This document shows positions 1-11,100 of a stretch of DNA of 64,000 bases, piece by piece; positions within the stretch are counted from its first letter, which is position 1; each line of letters starts with the position of its first letter. Position numbers and translations under genes: made by a program. The stretch covers positions 58,047,717 through 58,111,716 of the forward strand of contig OY998185.1 of the NCBI GenBank assembly GCA_963921935.1, in the 5' to 3' direction. Below the pieces are notes generated by a model. That model made no database searches. It was not told where the DNA came from and saw only the letters and a list, made by a program, of their open reading frames with translations. This DNA is from Galeruca laticollis (Eukaryota; Arthropoda; Insecta; Coleoptera; Chrysomelidae).

Positions 1-202
1 GTTGAGTTTATGTTGTGGTACTAGTTATTTACTCACTGTTATTGTGTTGTGCATCTCCATAAAAAAGGTAAGAAGCTTGATTTTTTTAACCTACAAACTT
101 CCTATTGTACAGAGATCCCTAAAAAGACTGGAATATCGCCGTATTTTAGTTATATATCAGGCAATCCTTCTCTAACCTAAAAGTCTCACTTTCCCTTCTT
201 AC

Positions 203-1459
203 TTGCCAGTGGCGTATCATTTTATTTTTTTATGTAATTTCAGGGGCGACTTGAAAAATGGTGCGTATATACAAAAGGAAACCGGGAAGTCGGAAATACA
301 CACAAAATCAATTGGAGGTCAAACTGCAATGTCGATCGAAGAGGAAAACTATCTGGTTCGGTCTATATCTATTGCAGCGGACTGTTATCCCTGTGATTCA
401 AACGATATAAAAGAGATAGTAAAATCCTACTTGGACAGAAGTGGAAAAAAATTGCCACAATTCCGAGACAACAGACCTGGTGAAACCTGGCTGCAAAAAT
501 CTCTAAAGCGACATAAGGACTAAAATAGTATCTCAAAGTTTGCCCTGATAGTATTAATACATATTTCGACCACTTATCAGAAAGTCTAAAAGATGTTCCA
601 TCCAACGCAATAGTAAATTACGATGAGATTAATTTTACGGACGATCCTGGCCGCGTGAAAGTCATCGTTCGTAGGACTTCTACAAGAGCGGAGAAGGTAA
701 TGGATACATCTAAAACAGCTACTTCAGTCATGTTTGCTTGTGCAGCTTCAGGTCTACATAGTCTATAAGGCAGACTACTTATGGAGCACTTGGACAGAAT
801 TTGGACCAAGCGGAGCCAGATATAATCGCTCTCGTTCTGGATGGTTTGATACAAATATTTTTGAAGATTGGTTTAATCACATAGTATTGCCATATTTTCG
901 ATCTTTGCCACCGGGTCCTAAAGTTCTTATGGGAGATAATTTGGCAAGCCACATTTCGGCCAATGTTATTCGAAATGTACGGAAAATGACATTCGTTTTG
1001 TGCTTTTGCCTCCTAACAGTACGCAGCCATTAGATGTTAGCGTTTTTCGTCCAATTAAGATCGCTTGGAGAAAGATACTTCAAGAATGGAAAAAACATAA
1101 TAAAGGAATTGTAAGAAAAGAAGTATTCCCACGCTTATTAACCCAGGCATTAAATAGACTTTCAGAGAGTATGGAAAAATATTCAATCAGGCTTTGAAGC
1201 GACCTGTCTATTACCACTGAATAGAAATAAAATTTTATGCAAGCTACCAAAAACAGACGAGCAAAGAACGCAAGTACAAGATGCAATTGTCGATTTACCA
1301 AAAGAAGTGTTTGTAAAATCTAGGTTAGGAGCACTAACCTCTGGTACCGTCCCAACATGGGGTGACTTGAAAAAAGACCTTCCATATATTTTTCCTAGGG
1401 AGTGGAGGGATGTACAACTTTTTAAAGCATTGTGTCCAATAGCCACCACCTTAAAGTAA
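203..1459 (+). pseudogene. pogo/jerky-type DDE transposase, frameshifted
   Basis: This is a decayed transposase of the pogo/CENP-B-like DDE group (DDE_1). The N-terminal part at 203-523 has the look of a CENP-B-type DNA-binding region. The first catalytic Asp lies in NYDE in the piece near 545-733. The second is in GDNLASH near 935-955. The third is in QPLD near 1022-1033, after the usual LLPPNST stretch. The tail ends in a stop at 1457-1459. All three catalytic acids are visible, but the reading frame shifts at about 530, 735, 990 and 1190, so no intact protein is made. It sits upstream of the first visible M13-like exon, probably in an intron of that gene. I could not define its terminal inverted repeats. 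Confidence 0.75.
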
Positions 1460-1922
1460 TCTAAAATAGTTTTTATTTGAATTAGAACGGTAAATGAACG
1501 GCGGTAGGGTATCGAATATTCCAAAAATGGTATCAAGTAAGTTTTACGGTATGTATATTTTTGAACTGTTTTCGTTTATATTTCTTAAGGTGCTTTTGTT
1601 CCTATTTTTCCAACAGGTATATTTTGTAAGTATTATAATCTAATAGTTTAAATTTGGATTTTTAAGATTTTGCTAGTAGGTTGCATTTTTAATATGTTAA
1701 AACCTATACTTGTTTATATTAATACATATCCAAAAATTTAGTTGGTTTTTTATCTTTTCCCTTCCCCCCAAAAAGTGTACCTCGGTACGGCCCTGCATTC
1801 AATAGTTTTCGTATGTCACATTAACCGCTTACATATTTTCTTTAAAATCATATTTAAACCAATAATTACAACATTACAGTATTGATATATTTATTATTTT
1901 AAATATCGTATGATTGTTTTAG
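1460..1922. other. non-coding, probably intronic
   Basis: AT-rich sequence between the pogo-type remnant and the first M13-like exon. A GC-richer patch near 1763-1797 reads, on the minus strand, as a CAGGGCCG start, which resembles a hAT-type terminus, but no partner end was found. The stretch ends in a pyrimidine-rich tract and AG that act as the splice acceptor at 1922. Confidence 0.4.
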
Positions 1923-2177
1923 ATGACATTGCCAGGACTTAGTTACCTCAAAACCAACATCAAAGGTTGGTCTTTACGAGAGCAGATCAAAGAAAGCTGC
2001 ATTGTTGAAATCGCCGGTAGTGTCGTTGATAATATTGTAAGACTAAACCAAATATCCAGCGAAGTCGACAAATGTATTCAAATAAGCATCGAAGATTATA
2101 TATCTCAATTTTCACAAGAGATAGAACAAATTAGTAAACTTGACAACATGGACTTCCTGAAAAATATTATACCTCAA
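1923..2177 (+). CDS. M13-like gene, first visible exon
   Basis: Eighty-five codons in phase 0 after a TTTTAG acceptor, ending before GTAAGG. The exon opens with ATG, but it follows AG directly and a stop lies just upstream in frame. I take it as an internal exon rather than the translation start, because the family's N-terminal anchor is missing. It contains a Trp and two Cys in a helical, acidic region. Confidence 0.7.
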
Positions 2178-5100
2178 GTAAGGTTTTTTTATTTCAATTA
2201 TATTACAAAGTTTACTGAGGTATTAGAATGCGTATTAATCTCGTTTTTATTTACAGGAAGACATAAAAATGGGGTTTTTTGAAATTTTAAATGTAATTCA
2301 GGTGAGTTATATAACAAATAGTTTTATACGTAATTTCTTCTCGAAAATAACGAAAACGAAAAAGTAATTGAGCATAGTTCTTACATTATAAAAACCGATG
2401 CATATCATAGAGACAGTATGAGCATTTGAACAAGGTTGTTAGACCTTGACCACTGGTGACATGTATCAATGCTCATGATGTATGTCGTATATATAATGAT
2501 AATAATAAGTCACGTGTCTGTCGGTAGTGTACAAGCTCTTTACACATCACTTCTCAACAACCGAATATACGAACACTGCGCTACAAACAACTTACTGGAG
2601 GAAGAGCAGAAGGGTTGTATTCGACGATCAGCCGGATGCAAACATCAACTCTCCATAGATGCAGTGGTTATAAAACAGGTCCAGGCTAGGAAGAGAGATC
2701 TCAAAGTGTGCTACATTCACTACCGCAAGGCAATCGATTCAGTTCCCCATGGCTGGCTGATGAAAGTGTCGGAGATCGACAAGATTTGCCCAAAAGTAAG
2801 AGCGGTGCTTCAACACCTCATGAGCACCTGGAGGGCTAATATCCTTGTCAACAACAACATGGCTGGTAAAGTCAAAATAACCAGAGGTATTTTCCAATGA
2901 GACTCTTTGTCTCCAGTGTGGTTCTGCTTGGCTTTGAGCCCTCTATCTACAATTCTCAACCACACGAACATAGGATACAGACTTAACATCAGGAACGTAC
3001 GGAGGTTATCCCATCTGCTGTACATGGACGACCTGAAACTCTACGCAGAGCACCAGACTGGACTGCAATCTCTAATAAACACCGTAAGGACCTTCAGTGC
3101 GGACATTAACATGTCGTTTGGACTTGACAAATGTGCTATTATCAACATGAAGACGGGCGTTGTGGATAGGCAAGAAGACCAATTCCAGGATATCGTGAAC
3201 TTGGATCCCGAAGATACATACAAGTATTTAGGAATGCCTCAGAACCAACGAATCGACCACACGCACCTTAAGAATATGTTCTTCGAGAAGTACAAGAAGA
3301 GGGTACTCAAAGTCCTGAATACCAAGCTTTCTGCTAAGAACCAGATCACCGCTCTGAACACCTGGGCAATTCCTGTCTTAACCTACACCTTTGAGATCCT
3401 GAAATAGTCTGACGCAGACCTTAATGAACTCGATAGGCTAGCCAGGCGATTGATGACCAAATTCCGATGCCCGCACACCAATGCATCGATTAAAAGGCTC
3501 TATCAGCCTCGAGCAAGCGGTGGTCGGGGAATGGTGAACATCTACAAGCTATGCAGAACTCAAGAGAAGAACATGCGACTACAATCACTTACATCCGAAG
3601 ACATTCTGATGAGAATAGCGACACAAGAGGACCGAGGGTATACACCGTTGAACCTACAACACCGCGATCTCGAGTTCGAAATAAGCTCAAGGCAGGAAGA
3701 TCAAGTCTCCTGGATGTAACAAACCTTACATGGCAAATTTCCACGAAGCCTAGAAGCAGAAAACGTCGATAAATCACACTCTCTATTATGGCTCGGCGCC
3801 GGATTCCTCTACACAGAAACAGAGGGATTTCTCATGGCCATCCAGGACAGAGTTATTAGACCCCGTAACTACGAAAAACACTGCCTACACCTGGAGGTCG
3901 AGGACAGGTGCCAGAGGTGTGGTGCGGTGGGTGAATCTATAGAGCATATAATTGCAGGCTGTAGATCGCTTGCAGATAACGCATACCTAGGACGTCATAA
4001 CCAAGTTGCCAAGATCATCCACCAACAGCTGGCCCTCAACAACGGACTTCTTCAAACATGTCCACCTTATTACAAATACCAGCCATAAGCCGTTATAGAA
4101 ACAGATAATACGGTACTGTATTGGGACAGGCCTATAACAGCGGATAGGATAGTAGACTACAACAGATCGGACATCATTATCATCGACAAGGAGAAAAGGA
4201 CTGGAACCATCATCGACATAGCCGTGCCGCTTTCCCAGAACGTCAGTAGAACTGAGAGAGAAAAAGTTACTGAGTACGAATGGGATCATGCGCAGAAGGC
4301 AGTTATACTTCAGACTTGCCATATAACAAACACGCAAATTCCTGAACGGAGCCTGAGCGAGAGGAACTGAATTGTTTTTTCACCAGGCTGTCTCAGCCTT
4401 AGTGATCAGGCTAAAAGGTTACCAGCGAAAGCTAAGACAGCGCGAAAATAATAATAATAATATTAATAATAATAAAACGGTGAATCAATTGACCCTATGG
4501 AAGATGGCGAGACATATAAGTATCTTGGCCTACAGCAATCCATCCGCACTGAACACAGCGAGATTAAAGACCAAGCTATTAAGAAATACATCAGCCGACT
4601 AACATCTATCCTCAAAACCCAGCTGTGCGGTAAGAACATGATCAGTGCGTTTAACAAATATGCCATACCAGTTCTCTCCTATACATTTGGAATTGTAAAG
4701 TGGACGAAGACAGATATTGAGCGAATAGAGAGAAGCACCAGGACGACCATGACAAAGTTTAGAACTCATCATCCCAAGTCAGTAATCGAAAGGATGACTT
4801 TGCCAAGAACGCATGGTGGCAGAGGAATTACAGATTTGAACCTTTTGCTTGAAAACCAAATCATCAATTTACGAAAGTACTTTCTCGAGAAAGCCGACGT
4901 TTCCCCACTTCATAAAGCGGTCACTCTTGCTGACAAAGGATATACGCACTTAAATCTGAGTAGTCCTCCGAATAGAGTAAGAAAAACAAAGTCAGAATAC
5001 ATGGACAAAAAATGGACATTTGGAAGCAAAAAACTCTTCATGGAAGACACCCACATGAGCTTAGTTCTGAAAATGTCGATACACTAGCGTCGAACTATTG

Positions 5101-8100
5101 GATGACTCATGGGGATCTATTCCCAGAAACAGAAGGATTTATGTGTGCTATCCAGGACCAGGTAATCCCCACCAAAAATTATCTGAAATATGTAGTAAAA
5201 GATCGAACCGTGGTGGATGTCAAATGCCGCAAATGTCTGTCTGACCCGGAGACAATCCAACATATCACTGCAGGATGCCGGACACTTGCCCACACCGAAT
5301 ATCTTCATCGCCATAACTGTGTGGCTAAGATCATTCACCAGGGGCTGGCTCATAATCTTAACCTAATTGACACTGTCACACCGTATTATCAGTACAACCC
5401 AGAGGCTGTGCTGGAAAATAAAAACCACCGTCTTTATTGGGATAGGAGCATTATTACGGACAGAACAATATCCGCGAATAGACCGGACATTGTTTGGAGA
5501 GACAAGCTGAAAAAGAAGACTTGGCTGATTGATATCGCCATTCCTAACATTAACAACTTACAAAACACAATGACGAATAAACTCACAAAGTATGCAGATC
5601 TGGCCTATGAAATAAAACAGGAATGGCGTCAAGAAAATGTTATTATAGTCCCACTTGTAATTTCATCCACGGGGGTTGTACCTAGAATGTTACCGGCCCA
5701 CCTCAAATCACTTGGACTGCACCCAAACATTATAACTACAATGCAGAAATCTGTCATCTTGTCTACCTGCAATATAGTAAGGAAGGCCCTAAGTTTCCAA
5801 TAGTGAGAGCCATCTTGCTGCCTGCCGATGGCCCTTGAAAAACCGCATATAAAGCGAGAGCTGAGAGATAATATTAATAATAATAATAATCACAGATAAC
5901 AACGAGAACAACAAGGCAATCTTCGTAATATATGTTGAGTAGAAACAGGGTTGTGAAAAAATTATTGAACATCGAATTTTTGAAACTTTCATGGAAATTA
6001 TACTTCTTGGATGGGGGCTAAAGAAGACCTATTTGATAGGTTTAAAAAAATAAAAATTTCAAAAATCGTATTATTTGGGAGGTTTTCGGTCACAACGAAT
6101 CCAATGAGACTTTAGGTTTTCACCCATCAATTTTTTTTTCAAATAGTTTACTTGAAAAAATTTCAGAAAATACTTCTTAATTTCTTTAATATTGAGAATA
6201 TCGAGAAACGAATAACAAAAATGGATTCCTCGTGTCAAAATACATGGTGCTAGATCATTTTTCCCAAAGTTTTACTGTATATTAAAATTTTAAAATTTTT
6301 ATCCAGGACTTCGAAATTTTTGAAAACATTTCAACATGCCTCCATATAAAATTCTGTTATTCCGAAATTATAGAAGATATCGATTAAATTCTTATACCAT
6401 TCGATAAAGAAAATATGCATCTTAATTACTGATCATATTTAGTTTCTTCCATTTCGAATTTGTAGGAATTATAGAGGGTTAAAAACGGATTAAAATTTTT
6501 TTCTAAAAAATTACCATAAAAAAATCGTAGTAGCTACGCTTATGAATTAAAAGGAGTGAAATTGGTGAAACTCGAAAGAGGAGCCTTCATACTATTATAA
6601 AAAAATGGTGAGCGCTGGATGGTACCTGGGGGTAATTTGTTGTCACTAACGGACGTTCTTTGGAGCAAACCTCTCCTGTTCTCACCAACAGATGTAATGG
6701 TACGGCTGGACTCTGCTGAAATAGGTTGATCTACCATCCCGCAAGCTAGCAATAGCTCTAAATTTCGCTCACATTTATGGAGAATGTTAATAAGATAACA
6801 TCTGACAAACAAATTTCATTTGGTTTTGAAAAATTTACCGATTGAAATTTTTATCAATGATCCTCCGACGACAAATATGTATTAATTTGATATTTATACA
6901 CTGCCATCTTTCTTAATTTGTGTTGAATGATTATGTTCAATTATATTCATTCTATTTTTGTGAAAAAATGATGATAGTTTATAATAGTATAATCTTACAT
7001 TTGTCAAACAATAATTCACTAGGGCTTTCCATAAATAATTTTAATAATAAACTCCTTACATGACAGTTAAGAACTTCACCCCATCCAAGAAGACCGTATG
7101 AAATTATTGATTCAACCAATAAAATATTTTTTTAGGTATTTAAATTCGTATATGAGAATTCTTGATATTTTTGTGACTTCGGTACTAATAAAAATCCTGT
7201 GATATTTCATTTTATCTGTAAAGAATATACTGACAGTTTGACCATGAAAAGTTACAGCTAGTTAGTCAAATTCTATTATTTGTTTTTAGGAAAATTTGGC
7301 ATTACATCGTAACGTCCCTAATTCATCTGGAAAATTAAAATCAGTAACAATAAATGATTTAAATACTAATTACGACTTGAATATTGATTGGATTAAAGTA
7401 TTTGGAAAATTAGTTTCGCATAACGTAACGGGAGATACTAATATCCTCTTCTCAGACTACTTGACAGAAGTATTTACCCAGTTGAGCGATAAAAAATAGT
7501 AAGCATCATTTTATTTACATCATATTGATGTTATAAACATATTACTGTTTTAGTAACATCACTGAAATGTTAAATTTGTGGTCCAACGTGCAGTATTACA
7601 AGAATTTCGTCATAGAAAGATATATTGGCAACAGAGGGCATTACTGTATGAAACTAACATCTCAACTTATGCCCGAAATATCGTCCAATATGATAACAAA
7701 TGTTAATAATAAACACACTGAGAAAGTTTATGCTTTAATCGAAAATACAGCGACAAAATTAATAGACGAAATTAAAACATCTCTTTTAGTGGCTAATTTG
7801 GGAGCCAATAGTGTGAACTTAATAGAAGAGAGATTGAATAATTTTAATCTGAAAGGTCCTGAGTTATTTACTGTAGAAGGTAAGTTTTTCCATTAATAAT
7901 ATTTGTGGGCAATGTGAACAGTCCTGTATAAACAAACATTGAGGGGGGGGGGAGTATCAAGCCACACTATTCCGTTAGCAGATTTGTGATACGATATTGG
8001 ACGATTGTAGATAAGCAAAGCCGTTTCTGGAACAATACGTTGTAAAATGTCCGTCACGTGGTGTGACGTCATGCGTCATCTACCACGTGTTTTGTGTCAT

Positions 8101-11100
8101 CCATCTTGTGCCATGTGCTATCTGTTGTGTCAGCTTACTGAATTAAATTTAAAAAATCGTTGGTTACCATCGCCGGGATTCGAACCCAGATCACATGTCA
8201 ACAGGCTGGTACACATACCATTGCCCTACGAAACGTGAGTATTAAAGTACCTACAACCTGAACACTATATGTATATGACTTAACAGGTGTACCAGTCTGT
8301 TGCCATTCGAGATCTGGGTTCGGATCCCGCGAGTTATATAAGTATAATAGATGGCCTGTGAAATATATATAGACATTATTTATTTTATATAATGATGAGT
8401 CAGTATTTGTAAACTTTCTTTATTACTGATTGTAATTTAAACATTCATTCCAGTTAACAACACATAAATTGTATGTTAGTTAATAAAGTTTTTTTTAAAA
8501 AATAACTTTGAGTATAAAAGTTATTTAACTGGCGCAGTCAGTAGGATTTGACGCAGAATTTCGAAAAGCCACGGCATAGTGTCCGATTTTCGAGAAGTTC
8601 GTGAGTTTCAACTCTTCAGTGTCAAGAGCCTAGATCATCATCTGGACTGGAATCAGGAATTGGCATGACAATGTTACTGACAGCAGCGTCCCTAATCCTC
8701 ATCCTGGCACTTCCAACATTGATAAAAAATAACGACGTCGAAATACAAGAATTAAATACCCCTATATTACCTTTAGAATTAGGAAAAACTAGATTAATAG
8801 AAACTAAACATACATTTCTGCATTTTATCGAAACAGGTCAACTTGTAATACGGTTACAAAATATAGAGCATTTTTATAATAATCTAGGGGCCTTATTAAA
8901 TCAATCATCATTTCAAGATAAACAATTCACACACAATCTATTGGAACATGCAAATTATCTTTTAAATGTCACTAGATTAAAACTTGGTAATTTGGTTATA
9001 ACAGATGTCCAACAAAACATTCGAAATAAAAGAGGAATAATTGATGGCGTAGGCACCATCGAAAAATGGCTTTTTGGTACTTTAGACCACGAAGATGAAA
9101 TCAAATACGATTCGCTAATAAAGAAATTAATTGAAAACCAAAATTCAATTGAACACGAGTTAAAATTACAACGAACGTGCTTCCATCAATAACTGACATT
9201 GACCGTGGCCGACCAATGCTCCCTAAATACTATAATTAATATTAACCTAAATTTAAATATTATTTCTAAGTTAATGTCCTTTTGTCTTTGTCTTTTTAGG
9301 GATCACTACAAGCCTCCCTAAACGTTAATCTCATAAATCACTATAATAACACAATACGCAATTTATACAAAAATCAGTTATTACTACAAACAAAACTAGA
9401 AAACATTTACAATTATTCTAAAAACTTTACAGACGAAATGTTCTTGTTTTTAAGTTTACCTAATGCTCTGGATCAAATAGTTTTGAATTATTGTAGTCGG
9501 TAAATCCTTCAGTTTAAATTTATTAGAGGCCCTAGAGATTAACAGAAATAAATATTCAGGTAATCTTCTTAACGACCAAATAGATATCAATCAGTCTCCT
9601 TTATTGAACCTCTTTACCTAGAAGATAGCTTAGGAAGGTTTGTAGTGAATGAATTTCCAGGTAATTTCTTTCAATACCATTGTTAACCTTAGTAAATAGA
9701 TTTAGCACTGTATATATTAAGACATTTTTTTCTATTTTACCTTCATTCGTTTTGACAAAGCTACTGTGTTAGTGAAACGCGTCAACAAGTTTAAATTGAA
9801 CATTAGTTCAAATAAATGAAGATTTAAACAAACTATATTGTTTTATTTCATCGTTTAATTTTGAATTGCCAAAATTTAATAAATTTCGTTGATAATCTTG
9901 AAAACTCAATTATATCAGTTATACCATTAAATTAACTAACTAGTCTGATATACAGAGTTTCAACAATTTACGGAAATAAAAAAGTCGTTAAGTTTAAGAA
10001 TCCTTACAATTATTATCAGTTATCAGGGATTCAAGTAAGAATCGAAAATTCTAAGTTAATATTCGCTATTCATATACCAATAATTTTAGATTTAGATTTT
10101 CTAATATACCATATAATTCCCTTACCATATAAAAACTCCCTAATCATTCCGAAAACTCTATTCCTTATACTTGGTACTACAATGCATCAACAAGAAGAGA
10201 AACTATGCCCATCCATCAATGGTACATTTTTCTGCCAACGTCATGAAGACATTGTAAACGACACATGCATCATAGCCCTAATCCGAGCTGAACCGCCTTC
10301 ATCCGAAACCAATCATGCAGTTCTACATCATAATATAATAGAACAAATCAATAGTAAATTTTTACTACTACTACCCGCTGTAAATCCAGTGAAAATCACA
10401 ATAAAATGCGAGAGAAATAGAATAGCAATTAAATTGACTGTCTCGACCCTTACTTCGTGGAATATGCTCATATTAGTGTTTTTAAATGAAACTCAAGGTC
10501 TCTAGTTAATTCCACAATATGATACAAGTTATTGAAAATTCTAAAAAATTGACAATTGTTTCGATAAATCAATATCATCGTCAGAATGACAGAAGTTACA
10601 TTTCATTTTATGCCTACCTGATGTTTAGTAGTTATTTTTGGCTAGACCAAGAAGTAACCTAACTTGTGATTGTCTTAATATATGTTTATAGAAAAAAGAA
10701 GAAGATGTGATATTACAAATTTTGAAGCTTAGATATTATTAGCCCTATGGTGATATCCTGGATATCATTTTTCCAATTAAGATCAGTATAACTGTGCAAT
10801 GATATAGAAAACCAGGAAAACTATATCTGCTGATCTTTACAATTATCACTTAAGAAGACAGTTTATTAGTGGAGAATTCCCTAGATTTAACTGTTCATTG
10901 ACAACTTCATATTGTGGGTTTCTTAAATGTCTTCTAATTTCCAGTTCTTCAAGGAAATCCAGTTCTTGTTTCTTTTCACAAATATGCAGTACTTCTGGTT
11001 CTGTGTTAGGTGTCAATGAATGATTGGTGTCAAGTAGATGTTTTGCGTAGTGGGATTTATCTGGTTGTTTTAATCTGTATGCTCGTAAGTGCTCACTGTA

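Noticed and set aside
1923..1925. ATG at 1923 as the translation start of the M13-like gene
   Set aside because: It follows a splice acceptor directly and the family's membrane anchor and first Cys residues would be missing.
8163..8237. tRNA gene
   Set aside because: Box A and B are present, but no acceptor stem or proper anticodon arm can be formed.
9177..9302. Intron in env of errantivirus 1
   Set aside because: The 3' side ends in TTTTTAG, but no GT donor restores the frame; it is more likely a small insertion.
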